64,000 nt of DNA from Lutimaribacter_A marinistellae (GCF_042648365.1 NZ_JBHRXI010000016.1:464813-528812); one strand, 5' to 3'. Counted from the first letter of the stretch, positions 1 to 9,325 are shown. The notes: generated by a model from the letters alone, not told the origin. Made by a program: numbers and translations.

Positions 1-1198
1 CGGTGTTCCAGTACCCGGTCGACACGCCGCCGCTGCCATCGCCAAGGTCGTTGATGACGACCAGACGGTCCGAGCCTTCGCCGCCATTGACAGTGTCATC
101 GCCATTCTGGCGCATTGTGATCAGATCATCGCCGTCATTCGTCGTGACAACATCGTTCATGACACTGTCGAGATGACCGGTAAGGGTATCGTTGCCCGCG
201 CCGGTCGTGACGTTGAATCCTTCCATGTTAACCACCGAGCCGCCACTCGGCAGTGCCGAGGACTGGTTCAGGTTCAGGTCCAGTGCACCTGCCGACGAGT
301 GGTCCGCAATCCAGTAATCCGTACCCGAGCCGCCATCCACGGTGTCGCTGCCGGAACCGCTGTTCAGCGTATCGTTCCCGCCGCCGCCTGACAGGGAGTC
401 GTTGCCGTCCCCGGTCCGGATATTGTCGTTTCCGTTGCTGTTATCGACAAAGGTGAAGTGGTTGATGTTGTTGAACCAGAGGTTGTTACCACCGGAGCCA
501 TCGAAGACGCCCGAATACCCGTCTTCGGCACCCGTGTTCCAATAGCCCGTAGATACGCCCCCCAGGTCGTCGCCAAGGTTGTTTGTCACGATCAGACGAT
601 CAGACCCCAGGCTGCCATTAACGGTGTCATCTCCTCCGATGTGCATCGTGATCACGTCAGCGCCGGCACCCGCAAAGATATTGTCCGTCATCCGGCTGGA
701 GGCGTGGCCTGTCAGGACATCATTGCCGTTCCCGGTCGTTAGGCGCATCGCCTCGATATTCTGGACCGAGCCAGTGGTGAGGAACGTCGAAAAACCATTC
801 AGATCGATGGAAAAGGCCGAGCTCTGGTCACCGTGATCCGCGATCCAGATGTCGTTGCCTGCTCCCCCGTTGATCTGGTCGTTACCGCCTTCGCTGTTTA
901 TGACGTCATCGCCCGCACCGGTATTCAGAATGTCGTTGCCATCGCCCGTATGCAGGTTTTCGTTGCCGGTGACGGTCGTGTTGAAAGTGAAATGCTGAAA
1001 TCCTGCAAACCAGACGTTGTTGCTGCCCAGGCCATCCAGAACGCCCGAATAGCCACTGGCAAGATCTCCGGCAAAGTACCCGGTCGAGACACCGCTGTCG
1101 GGGATCGTATAGGTAAAGATCAGGCGATCGTCTGCACTACCGCCAGTCAGCGTTTCGGTGCCATTGGCATAGTGATTGGTAACAGGATAGTCGGCCAT
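1..1198 (-). CDS. RTX calcium-binding repeat protein, N-terminal part (runs off left edge)
   Basis: An uninterrupted reading frame begins at the ATG at 1198-1196, behind a GGGAGG-type ribosome site, and stays open to the window edge (about 399 codons, no stop). It has no N-terminal signal peptide. Glycine/aspartate-rich nonapeptides of the form GGxGxDxx occur in blocks (for example GGAGNDIW and GDGNDSLSGGGGND), which is the calcium-binding RTX repeat of type I secreted proteins. Between the blocks lies a module with the cores VSTGY, YSGVFDG, NLWF and HFTF, recurring about every 178 residues (DNA near 1080, 547 and 14). The product is probably exported by a type I system and folds on binding extracellular calcium. 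Its activity is unknown because the C-terminus is missing. A surface or matrix protein is more likely than a toxin, since no enzyme domain is visible. Confidence 0.85.
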   Translation of the reverse strand, partial: MADYPVTNHYANGTETLTGGSADDRLIFTYTIPDSGVSTGYFAGDLASGYSGVLDGLGSNNVWFAGFQHFTFNTTVTGNENLHTGDGNDILNTGAGDDVINSEGGNDQINGGAGNDIWIADHGDQSSAFSIDLNGFSTFLTTGSVQNIEAMRLTTGNGNDVLTGHASSRMTDNIFAGAGADVITMHIGGDDTVNGSLGSDRLIVTNNLGDDLGGVSTGYWNTGAEDGYSGVFDGSGGNNLWFNNINHFTFVDNSNGNDNIRTGDGNDSLSGGGGNDTLNSGSGSDTVDGGSGTDYWIADHSSAGALDLNLNQSSALPSGGSVVNMEGFNVTTGAGNDTLTGHLDSVMNDVVTTNDGDDLITMRQNGDDTVNGGEGSDRLVVINDLGDGSGGVSTGYWNT

Positions 1199-1576
1199 GC
1201 GTGTCCTCCCCTAGCGCAGTGGGACCGAGGCTATCGAACCGAACGGCAAGCTGGTTTGAGATAGATCAAGTTTACGGAATGTGTTTCGCTGTGTTGTTCT
1301 GCGTCCCGTTTGTCACGATCAGAGAATCCCTGAGTGCGCAGAGCAGGGGGCTTTCTTAGCCTGCAAGTTTTGGCATTTTGCTACGTCAGAATTATCGCTT
1401 GGATCATCCGGCTGATGATTTTCCGGCTAATCCGGTTTGCGCCGCAGCCGAGCGTTTTGAAAAACTCCTCTAAAGCGTGGCATCGGTGTCCGCCATTGAA
1501 CCGGCCAAGCGGCGCCGGTGATTTGTTCCATTTGCAGATTGCCGCTGCGCAGTTGAATTCGTGGGGCTTCGCGCGC
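1199..1576. other. divergent intergenic region between RTX gene and cyclase gene
   Basis: This 378-bp non-coding stretch should hold promoters for both flanking genes, which are transcribed away from each other. The frame of the cyclase gene stays open upstream to a GTG at 1334, but the translated extension resembles no domain, so the stretch is treated as leader. The only element singled out is an FNR/CRP-like palindrome at 1256-1269. No terminator or RNA gene is seen. Confidence 0.5.
1256..1269. promoter_or_regulatory. candidate FNR/CRP-family binding site
   Basis: The sequence TTGAGATAGATCAA has perfect TTGA-N6-TCAA symmetry and differs at one base from the FNR consensus TTGAT-N4-ATCAA. 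It is centred about 65 bp upstream of the RTX start at 1198 and about 315 bp upstream of the cyclase start. The position suits control of the RTX gene by an FnrL- or CRP-type regulator. This is inference: 14-bp sites of this kind also occur by chance, and no such regulator is encoded in the window. Confidence 0.35.
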
Positions 1577-4500
1577 ATGCTCGGAGAGATGGCGGATGCT
1601 GAAAAATGGCTCGTTGATCATGGCCTCGGAAAATACAAGGAGGTTTTCCGAGACAATGATGTTGACATGCGTGCACTGCCTCATCTGACCGAAGACGACT
1701 TGCGCGAACTTGGGCTTTCGCTTGGTCACAGGCGCATATTCCTCGCGGCGATCCGGTCTGAAAGTACGTCTCCAGCCGCAGCACCGGATCCCTCTCCTGC
1801 ACCCGAGGCCGCACCCGCGAGCGAGCCAGCAGGTAGCCTGTTGGCCGGGGCAAGGACCGAGGCGGAATACCGGCATCTCAGCGTTGCATTTGTTGACATG
1901 GCCGGATCCACGCAGTTGGCTGAGACGCTCGAACCCGAGGATATGAGCGATCTTCTGCGCCAATACCATGACAAGGTTGTAGCGCAGGTCGAACGGTTCG
2001 GTGGCTACGTCGCCAAATACATGGGTGACGGGGTTCTTGCCTATTTTGGCTGGCCCGAAGCCTATGAGGACCATGCCGAGCGTGCGGTTCGGGCAGGGCT
2101 GGCGATTGTCGATGATATCCGGCGAGTCGAACCCGGACAGCCCGCGCCATATGCAGTGAGGGTTGGAGTGGCCTCAGGGAAGGTGGTGGCTGGCGACCTG
2201 GTCGGTGACCAGATGCGGGAAGACAACGCGATGGTCGGCGCCGTTGTCAATCTGGCGGCACGGCTACAAGGCGAAACCGAGTTGAACTCTGTCGCCCTGT
2301 CTGAGGAAACGCGGGATCTTATTGGGCGCGGCTTCGATCTGAGAGAGCTAGGGCCGCGAATGTTGAAGGGCTTTGAGACCCTCCGCAAAATCTACTTGGC
2401 GATTGACGAGCGCGCGCTGGAAACTCGGTTCGAGGCGACGAGAAGCGAATACGACATACCCATAGTGGGCCGAGACGAGGAAATGGCTCTGCTGATGCGT
2501 GCTTGGAGTACCGCCTCCACCGGCAAGGGGCAGGTCATCTTGCTCTCGGGCGAGGCGGGGATCGGAAAGTCACGGATAACGCAGGCATTTCTAGATTCAT
2601 TGGACAGAATGCCCGGTGACGTCCTGCGCTATCAATGTGCGCCCTACCACGTCAATTCGGCATTCCATCCGATCGCGGAGCGGTTGCGCCGCGCGGCCGG
2701 CCTGTCACGATCGACCGACCCAGACCAGAACCTTGAACAGATCGAGGAACTGGTCGAGGCACATTTCCTTGACCGTGATCGAGATGCACCTGTCTATGCG
2801 AAGCTATTGGGCGTTGCTCTACGGAAGGACGACGCGCTCTCTGGGCTCGAACCCCAGGATCTGAAACGGCGGATCATCGACACACTGGCCCGATCTGTCG
2901 CGGCGCGGGCTGAACGCTACCCCCTTCTGCTGGTTCTTGAGGACGCACATTGGATCGACCCCTCGAGCTTGGAAGCCTTCGAGCGCGTAGTCGAAATATG
3001 TGGCGATCTTCCGGTAATGCTGCTTGTCACCCATCGTACCGACTGGACCTGCGACTGGCCAGCGGGACATCCTCATGTCTCCGCTCTGCGATTGGGCCCG
3101 CTGAGCAGCGAGCAGATCGCCCTGCTGATCGAAGGTGTTCTTGACCGTCCCGTGGAGCCTGCTTTGATCGAGGAGTTGGTTGACCGCACCGATGGCGTGC
3201 CCCTGTTCGTCGAGGAACTGGCCCGGGCAATCGGTGACAGTGCCGATGGTGAAGTCCAAGCCGCGGTGCCGGAAAGCCTTCAGGGCGCGCTGTTGGCTAG
3301 GCTCGAACGTGTCTCGCGCAAGGCGCGCAGCTTGTCGCTTGTGGCGTCTGTTATCGGGCGAGAGTTCGATCGCGATCTTTTGGGGGATCTGTCTGGTGTG
3401 CCCCCGCCAAAGCTCGAGGCCGCACTGGCGGAATTGCGGCGTGCCAATATCATCTATGAGAGCGGCCTTGCGCCGGGCAGTTTCGTGTTCCGTCATGCCC
3501 TGATTCAGGACGCCGCATATCAGGCGCTGCTGCGCCGGAACCGGCGCACGCTGCACGGTAAGTTGGCCCGGACCCTGGAGCGCTTGAGAGGCGCAGAGGT
3601 ATCCCGTGAACCCGAACTTGCCGCGAGGCATTTCACCGAAGCCGGAGAGACCGCGGAGGCCCTGAGCCGCTGGGAGGCGGCAACTAGGCGCGCTTTGGAA
3701 AGATCGGCCACATACGAAGCCGTCAACCATGCGAAAGAAGCACTTGCCGCGGCAGAGGACCTCGCGGGAAAGACCGGTCCAACAGTAGAGGTGACCCGGG
3801 CACGTATCTTGTTGACCGAAGCATACACGCAATCCGGCAACCTGCCGGTGGCGCTCAAAACGGCTTGGCAAGCGGCCGGAGAGGCGCGGGAGCATGACGA
3901 TCCGCTTCTCTTTTCAAGTGCCGCTATTTCCTACATGGATGCAGTCATGCTCTCTGCCGACAATCCCAAGGCGGCAATCGATCTGTGCGAGGAGGCTTTG
4001 GCGGACAAGCGCATCGACGATGTTCGTCTGCGATGCAAACTTCTGGCGCATCTGGCCCGCGGGCACATGATGAACGGGAGCTTTATGGAAAGTACCCGTT
4101 TTGGACGAAAGGCCGAGGCGCTTGCTCGAGAGTTGGGCGACAACAATGCTCTGTTCAACGAGATGATGTCCCGGTTTCTGGCACCGGTTGTGGCTCGCGA
4201 CCCTGAGGAGGTTGCCAATTGGCGCGACCGGGTCCAGCAGCTTCTGGATCTCGCGGACCTGACGGATGACGCTGATCGCGGGCGTGCTGCCTCGATCGCG
4301 ACGTATGTTGGTACCGAGATGGGCGACCGGACCTTGATGGAGGAGGCACTTGGCCGTCTGGACGATGTCGGCGCCGTCCGGCAGCATATGCATCTCGATT
4401 GGGTTGCCCGGCATGGCAGGGCCATGAAAGCAATCCTCGACGGCGATTTTGTCGAGGCAGAACGACTTGCGAATGAGGCGCTTAAGCTGGGTGTGACCAC

Positions 4501-5149
4501 CCATGGCAGCCATGTTGAGGGGCTTTACGGCGTTCAGATGTTCACCATCCGGCGTGAGCAGGGCCGACTGGCGGAAGTTGCACCTGTGATCAAGCGGCTT
4601 CTGAATGAAGGCGAGGGCGATCTCAGCTGGAAGCCCGGGTTTGCGTTGATCGCGGCCGAGCTTGGACACCTAGAGCCCGCTGCACAGATGATGCGCGCCA
4701 TGTCAGCCGACGGGTTCGACCTGCCGCTTGATGCGAAGTACAGTGCCACGCTTGGCTATCTTGCCGATACCGCCGCGATGATCGGCGATACCGAGATTTG
4801 CCAGATGCTATATGACCGTCTGCTGCCCTATCGCGGGCTGACGATCACCATAGGTGTTGCCACGGTTTGCTATGGTTCGGCCGACCGGCGGCTTGGTGTT
4901 CTCGCTGCCCAGGTCGGCGATTGGACAAGGATGGAAGAGCATTTCGAAGCCGCGCTGGCGATGGACACATCCATGGACGCCGTGCCCTGGTTGGCGCGGA
5001 CCAAGGCGGGCTATGCCATGGCCATGCAAGCGAGAGGACGCAGCGGCGACATACCTTCAATCGACAGGCTTTTGCAGGAAGCAATGGAAACAGCGGCGAA
5101 GTTTGGTATGGTCGGTTTGAAGGCGACGCTTCGACACGACCTGAACTGA
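1577..5149 (+). CDS. SAM domain-class III adenylate/guanylate cyclase-AAA ATPase-TPR protein
   Basis: Predicted multidomain signalling protein of 1190 residues. A SAM-type helical domain lies at about residues 5-65. A proline/alanine-rich linker leads to a class III nucleotide cyclase domain with the two metal-binding aspartates in FVDMAGST (D107) and KYMGDG (D151). A large AAA/STAND-like ATPase follows, with Walker A GEAGIGKS near 325-332 and a Walker B stretch LLLVLEDAHW. Helical, TPR-like repeats run to the C-terminus. Proteins of this layout are cytoplasmic and thought to make cAMP or to act as signal-gated scaffolds; the ligand is unknown. The ATG at 1577 was chosen because the SAM domain starts just after it; 1589 (MADAEKW) and a GTG at 1334 are alternatives. 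The DUF4242 gene follows after 27 bp and may be co-transcribed. Confidence 0.85.
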   Translation: MLGEMADAEKWLVDHGLGKYKEVFRDNDVDMRALPHLTEDDLRELGLSLGHRRIFLAAIRSESTSPAAAPDPSPAPEAAPASEPAGSLLAGARTEAEYRHLSVAFVDMAGSTQLAETLEPEDMSDLLRQYHDKVVAQVERFGGYVAKYMGDGVLAYFGWPEAYEDHAERAVRAGLAIVDDIRRVEPGQPAPYAVRVGVASGKVVAGDLVGDQMREDNAMVGAVVNLAARLQGETELNSVALSEETRDLIGRGFDLRELGPRMLKGFETLRKIYLAIDERALETRFEATRSEYDIPIVGRDEEMALLMRAWSTASTGKGQVILLSGEAGIGKSRITQAFLDSLDRMPGDVLRYQCAPYHVNSAFHPIAERLRRAAGLSRSTDPDQNLEQIEELVEAHFLDRDRDAPVYAKLLGVALRKDDALSGLEPQDLKRRIIDTLARSVAARAERYPLLLVLEDAHWIDPSSLEAFERVVEICGDLPVMLLVTHRTDWTCDWPAGHPHVSALRLGPLSSEQIALLIEGVLDRPVEPALIEELVDRTDGVPLFVEELARAIGDSADGEVQAAVPESLQGALLARLERVSRKARSLSLVASVIGREFDRDLLGDLSGVPPPKLEAALAELRRANIIYESGLAPGSFVFRHALIQDAAYQALLRRNRRTLHGKLARTLERLRGAEVSREPELAARHFTEAGETAEALSRWEAATRRALERSATYEAVNHAKEALAAAEDLAGKTGPTVEVTRARILLTEAYTQSGNLPVALKTAWQAAGEAREHDDPLLFSSAAISYMDAVMLSADNPKAAIDLCEEALADKRIDDVRLRCKLLAHLARGHMMNGSFMESTRFGRKAEALARELGDNNALFNEMMSRFLAPVVARDPEEVANWRDRVQQLLDLADLTDDADRGRAASIATYVGTEMGDRTLMEEALGRLDDVGAVRQHMHLDWVARHGRAMKAILDGDFVEAERLANEALKLGVTTHGSHVEGLYGVQMFTIRREQGRLAEVAPVIKRLLNEGEGDLSWKPGFALIAAELGHLEPAAQMMRAMSADGFDLPLDAKYSATLGYLADTAAMIGDTEICQMLYDRLLPYRGLTITIGVATVCYGSADRRLGVLAAQVGDWTRMEEHFEAALAMDTSMDAVPWLARTKAGYAMAMQARGRSGDIPSIDRLLQEAMETAAKFGMVGLKATLRHDLN

Positions 5150-5176
5150 GGCGTTGAAGTCAATGGGGGTTGACCG

Positions 5177-5434
5177 ATGCCACGATTTATCATCGAGCGA
5201 AATTTTGCCGAAGAACTTGCCTTGTCGGACGATGGCAAGCTGCACATCAAGCAGATCAACGATACCGAGGGCGTTGAGTGGATCTTCTCATTCCTCAGTG
5301 CAGACAAGCGAAAGACCTACTGCCTGTACGAGGCGCCGGACGCCGAAGCAATCCGCCGCGCGGCGGAGAAATTGAACATCCCGGCCGACGTTATCACCCC
5401 GGTTGACCAGATCGACCCAGGCGTTTTCGCCTGA
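5177..5434 (+). CDS. DUF4242 family small protein
   Basis: An 85-residue protein starting MPRFIIERNF and containing the stretch EGVEWIFSFLSADKRKTYC followed by LYEAPDAEAIR and LNIPADVI. This pattern is that of the DUF4242 family, small alpha/beta proteins whose Streptomyces member SCO4226 was described as nickel-binding. No enzymatic motif is visible and the role here is unknown. It lies 27 bp downstream of the large cyclase gene on the same strand, so it may share its transcript. The family assignment rests on the conserved VEW, SADKxKT and YEAP blocks; a metal or substrate cannot be inferred. Confidence 0.75.
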   Translation: MPRFIIERNFAEELALSDDGKLHIKQINDTEGVEWIFSFLSADKRKTYCLYEAPDAEAIRRAAEKLNIPADVITPVDQIDPGVFA

Positions 5435-5548
5435 GCTCCATATTGACAGGTTGGGGCTAGGCGGGAAATTGGGCGACGCGGTCTGAGAGGGCGGCGTATC
5501 GTGGCGGGTGCTGAATCCTGCCAGAACCTCCAGAAGGAGCGATGCGCC

Positions 5549-6689
5549 ATGAGCGAAGATACTGATATTGGCGCCTTTCGTCACCCTTGACGCATCGAAG
5601 CTCCGTTGACCGAGATCGCACGCGAAGGTGCCCGACGGATGCTGGCCGCAGCGCTGCAAGCGAAGGCGGATGCCTTCGTCGAGCAGTTCCTTGCCGAGGT
5701 TCCGGATGACGGCCAGCAACGTGTCGTCCGGCATGTGTACGGCCCCGAACGGAAGATCCAGACCGGGATCGGAGCGCTGGATATCCGGGGTCTCAAGGTG
5801 CGCGACCGGGGCGACGGCGAGTAGGTGAAGTTCTCCTCCAGCATCCTGCCGAAATGGGCGCGTCGCTCAAAGAGCCTCGATGCGCTTCTGCCTGTCCTCT
5901 GCCTACGCGGTATCTCTCCGGGGGATTTTCAGGATGCCCTGTCGGCGAACCTGGGTGCCGAGGCACCGAACCTTTCCCCGGCTATGATCGCACGGCTCAC
6001 GAAGGGCTGGGAAAAAGAGTACGAGCGCTGGCAGGCTCGTGATCTCTCCGCCCGGCGCTACGTCTACATCCGGGCCGATGGTGTCTACCTTCTTGCCCGG
6101 ATGGAACCCCAGGCCGAGTGCATCCTGGTAATCATCGGCGCGACACCAGAAGGAAAGAAGGTGCTTCTCGGCTTCAATGTCGGGGTCCGCGAGAGCGCCT
6201 AGAGCTGGCGCGAACTACTCGTCGGCATCCAGGGACGTGGGCCGGCGGTTCCTCCCGAGATCGCGGCCGGTGATGGAGCCATGGGGTTCTGGAAGGCGAT
6301 CGACGAGGTCTGGCCGGATACGCGTCACCAGCGATGCTGGGTTCACAAGATAGCCAACGCCCTGAACAAATTCCCGAAGGCGATGATCCCGAGCGTGAAA
6401 TCCGCCCTTCGCCACCGTCAGACACCGAACCAACCAGACCAAGGGCCCCCTTTCTCAGAAGACCGCGAAGGTCATGGTATTCAAGCATGTCCAGGCTGCG
6501 TCGAAGAATTGGCGTCGTCTGAAAGGTGCAAATCAGTTGCCAAAGGTGATCAAAGGCATCAAGTTCACCGACGGTGTCGAGATCATCGACGCCGAAAATC
6601 CTCCGCTTGATCAGGCCGCGCGACCCAGCTTCAAGCATATTTCGACAGGCTGGCCCGGTTGGCGCTCTGCAAGGTCCTTTGCCAAATAG
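5549..6689 (+). pseudogene. IS256-family (mutator-type) transposase, decayed
   Basis: A remnant of an IS256-type transposase of about 400 codons. The frame opens with MSEDTDIGAFRHP at 5549 and meets in-frame stops at 5588 (TGA), 5822 (TAG) and 6200 (TAG). Family landmarks survive: LTEIAREGARRML, the first catalytic Asp in YIRADGVY, the second in AAGDGAMGFW, and RCWVHK. Near 6408 the sequence jumps directly from the region after the CWVHK block to ATVRHRT, with a change of frame, and continues as KGPLSQKTAKVMVFK and WRRLKGANQLPKVI to a stop at 6689. The missing segment would carry the NPIES motif with the third catalytic residue (Glu). The element therefore cannot transpose by itself. No terminal inverted repeats could be defined by eye. 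Confidence 0.9.
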
Positions 6690-6864
6690 CGTTGCTCTGT
6701 CCGCTTCTTTACAGACAAGGCGGCCATAAGCGTGGCCGGATACGAGTTTGTGAACCAAACAATTCTTCGGTCAGCCAAGGCCGGTAGCTCTTCATGACCC
6801 ATGGAGGTCGATGGCTTGTATCAACGTGGCGCGGCGGCTGAAAGCAAATCAATGAATCCAGGAT

Positions 6865-8157
6865 CTAGACCTGGTTCACCCCACACCATCTGGCGATGAA
6901 GCCCGCCAGAACCTTTGTAAGGTTGCGAACGGATTCAAGTTCCACACGTTCGTCAAAACCATGGATGTTCTCGGCCCTTGCGCCGATGCAGAATGACGGG
7001 ATGTCGTAATAGAGGCCATAAAAGCGGCTGTCGGTCAGCGCGGTCATCTTGTTTTCCCCGAGGGTTTCTGCAGGCCCAAAAACGCTTCGATAGGCCTCTT
7101 GCATGATAGAAAGTGCCGGGTCCGCGTCTTCGCCAAGGACGTATCCTTCGGCTTGAAACCCGTTCCAGATCACTTCTGGCGGGTTGTTGCCCAGAAAGGG
7201 ATGATTTCGGGCGGCCTTCGCAATGCAGGCTTCTATCTCGGCTTTTGCCTCGTTCAGGTCGGCACCGGGCAAAACCCCCATTCGGCAATCGACATCGCAC
7301 CATGCCGGAACGCTGGACGCCCAGTCGCCACCCGCAATTTTCCCGGCGTTGAGGTTCAATGGATGAGCCACATCACCGTAGACAGGATCATGCGCGGCGC
7401 GTGCGTTCCATTCTATCTCGAGCATCTTGAGCGCATCGAGAACATCGAATGTGGCCATGATTGCATTTGATCCTTCACCGGCTACCGCCACGTGCACGGG
7501 ACGGCCGCGCACGCGCAACTTGAACCACAGCACTCCGATCTGGGCTCGATTTATGCGAAAGTCAGAAGGTTCGGGGATCAAGGCAACATCGGCGCGGTAA
7601 CCGCGTTGCAGGGTCGAGAGCGCGCCCAGGCCTGTGCTTTCCTCTTCGATAACCGACTGAAAATGTACCCGCGCGGCCGGTTCGAACCCTGCCTGCCTTA
7701 TGGCATCCAGTGCGAAAAGCGCAGCAACGGTTCCGCTTTTCATGTCACCGGCCCCGCGGCCATACATCCATCCATTCCTTACGTGCCCAGAAAACGGAGG
7801 ATCGCTCCACATGTCCGAAGGCCCGGTGGGTACAACGTCAAGGTGACCTTGAAGGATCAACGAGCGCCCTTTGGTTTGCGCGGGATGATGAGTGCCAACA
7901 ACACTGCGTGCCTTCGAAAAATCGCCCTCAATGGCGCCGAACCCCGGAAGGTGTTCAAGATCCTCAAGACGTAATTGCCAATCGTCCACGTCATAGCCGC
8001 GCGCGCTCAGAGCGTCAGCCATGAAGTCCTGCGCGGGTCCCTCGCAAAATCGGACACTTGGAATTTGAACGAACTTTTGAAGAAAGGCGACTTCGGTCTC
8101 AAACGCGGCATCGACGGCAGAACTGATCGCATTCTGTATCTCACGAGAAAGGGTCAC
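6865..8157 (-). CDS. M20 family metallo-deacylase (ArgE/DapE type)
   Basis: A 430-residue zinc amidohydrolase of the ArgE/DapE/ACY1 group, which removes acyl groups from amino acids or related amides in the cytoplasm. Metal and catalytic motifs are present: GHLDVVP (H105, D107), the bridging Asp in GRGAGDMKSG (D138), the glutamates in VIEEES (E171/E172) and a C-terminal His in NIHGFDE. The start is GTG at 8157, four bases after a GGAGG ribosome site. It lies downstream of the LysR gene on the same strand, 195 bp away, with a perfect 7-bp dyad in the gap. The substrate cannot be read from sequence. The nearby importer and lyase suggest an N-acylated small molecule that feeds the same route. 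Confidence 0.85.
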   Translation of the reverse strand: MTLSREIQNAISSAVDAAFETEVAFLQKFVQIPSVRFCEGPAQDFMADALSARGYDVDDWQLRLEDLEHLPGFGAIEGDFSKARSVVGTHHPAQTKGRSLILQGHLDVVPTGPSDMWSDPPFSGHVRNGWMYGRGAGDMKSGTVAALFALDAIRQAGFEPAARVHFQSVIEEESTGLGALSTLQRGYRADVALIPEPSDFRINRAQIGVLWFKLRVRGRPVHVAVAGEGSNAIMATFDVLDALKMLEIEWNARAAHDPVYGDVAHPLNLNAGKIAGGDWASSVPAWCDVDCRMGVLPGADLNEAKAEIEACIAKAARNHPFLGNNPPEVIWNGFQAEGYVLGEDADPALSIMQEAYRSVFGPAETLGENKMTALTDSRFYGLYYDIPSFCIGARAENIHGFDERVELESVRNLTKVLAGFIARWCGVNQV

Positions 8158-8240
8158 ATCGCCTCCGGTTCAGGTGTTGTCGTAAATGCGCTGTCGTCTG
8201 AGCTTGATGCCCGATATCCAAAAGTAGTGCGCGCACGAAA

Positions 8241-8265
8241 GCTTATCCCGGTGGGGTCGATAAGC
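8241..8265. promoter_or_regulatory. perfect dyad, candidate LysR-type operator
   Basis: GCTTATC, 11 bases, then GATAAGC form a perfect 7+7 bp inverted repeat, centred 96 bp upstream of the M20 gene start. Interrupted dyads around an 11-base centre upstream of a target gene are typical of LysR-family binding sites, and a LysR gene ends just upstream at 8353. The dyad is seen directly; the regulator pairing is inferred. Confidence 0.45.
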
Positions 8266-8352
8266 AAGCCAATGCTGATCTACGTTCTCGCAACGGGCGC
8301 GATCCTTGGGAACCATGACTTTGGCGCGCAAAAGTTCGGCGGTTACCTTGGT

Positions 8353-9255
8353 TTATGCATTTGGTAACGGTTTGTTTGCCCAGAAAGCGACCAGATTTTT
8401 TGCCATCTCCAACTGGTGGTGTGCATAGACAGCCACTTCGAGCGTTTCCTGACCAAACTGGTTGCGCAGGGAGATCAACTCGCCGCTTTCTATTTCCTTG
8501 TGCACCATGCTGAAGGGCAGCCAGCCGACCCCCAGACCATTCAATATCATCTCCTTGGCGCCACTCGAAAAAGCTGTTTGGCAAATCGGATTCGTACTGA
8601 AGTCGGCTGTTCCAAAAGGACGTTGGCCCTTGTTCAATGCTTCACCGAAATAACTGTTCGCGGGATAGACGACGGCTGGTGTTTCGGGGGGTACATCGCT
8701 GGTTCCACGCACTGCATAACGCAATCCTCCTCCGACGACCGGGATCAGGTAGTCTTCGCCCCATGTGCCACGAAGGATGTCTGCTCCGAATTGCATCGGC
8801 GCGAGGCTCTTTGCCTCGTAACACAACAACATTTCGGTATCGCCGCGCAGGAATAGGGTGACACAATCGCTTAGGTTGGCCGTTCTGAGGCGAAAGCGCA
8901 GACCTTGGAAGCTTGCACGCGCACGAAGGGCCATGTCGGGAAAGGTAGAATAGGCCAAGGCATGCGTTGCCGCGATGGTCGTTGTCGACACGGCCGGGTC
9001 ATGCTGCGCAATTTTTGTACGCAGCTCGTTCAAACGAGCGATCATGGAACGGATTTCCGCTTCGTTCATGGTCAATGCCGGGCTGATCTCGACCCGGTTG
9101 GATTTCCGGTCAAGCACCTCGATCCCGAGCCACTCTTCGAAACTTCGAACCCGCCTCGAAAACGCAGGTTGCGTGATGTTCCGACGGGCTGCGGCACGGG
9201 TCATGTTCCGCTCTTCCAAGAGCGTCAGGACATCGTCAAACCATAGCATATTCAT
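8353..9255 (-). CDS. LysR-family transcriptional regulator
   Basis: A 300-residue LysR-type regulator. The N-terminal winged helix-turn-helix is plain: FDDVLTLLEERNMTRAAA, then ITQPAFSRRVRSFEEWLG and VLDRKSNRVE. The rest is the periplasmic-binding-protein-like effector domain. It is divergently transcribed from the PLP lyase operon, with 116 bp between the two starts, and lies upstream of the M20 deacylase on its own strand. The usual LysR logic (a regulator that activates the neighbouring divergent operon in response to its substrate or an intermediate) makes the lyase-importer operon the most likely target. Dyads at 9303-9325 and 8241-8265 are candidate sites. The length is normal for the family. 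Confidence 0.92.
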   Translation of the reverse strand: MNMLWFDDVLTLLEERNMTRAAARRNITQPAFSRRVRSFEEWLGIEVLDRKSNRVEISPALTMNEAEIRSMIARLNELRTKIAQHDPAVSTTTIAATHALAYSTFPDMALRARASFQGLRFRLRTANLSDCVTLFLRGDTEMLLCYEAKSLAPMQFGADILRGTWGEDYLIPVVGGGLRYAVRGTSDVPPETPAVVYPANSYFGEALNKGQRPFGTADFSTNPICQTAFSSGAKEMILNGLGVGWLPFSMVHKEIESGELISLRNQFGQETLEVAVYAHHQLEMAKNLVAFWANKPLPNA

Positions 9256-9302
9256 AGGCGCCCCCCGTTTTGCTCAAAGTAAACGTATGGGTAGTCTGCG
9301 TA

Positions 9303-9325
9303 AAAAGCACTGTTCTTCTGCTTTT
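9303..9325. promoter_or_regulatory. inverted repeat in divergent LysR/lyase promoter region
   Basis: AAAAGCA, nine bases, then TGCTTTT form a perfect 7+7 bp dyad between the LysR start (9255) and the lyase start (9372). Its place between divergent promoters suggests an operator, probably for the LysR protein. It does not closely match the dyad at 8241-8265, so a shared regulator is uncertain. Confidence 0.35.

Noticed and set aside
2819..3895. A 358-codon minus-strand frame inside the SAM/cyclase/AAA gene
   Set aside because: No recognisable motif; the plus strand carries clear Walker A and B motifs through the same region.
6690..6864. Short minus-strand frame (6611-6802) that might be a second transposase fragment
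   Set aside because: It could not be matched to a family by eye and overlaps the IS256 remnant.
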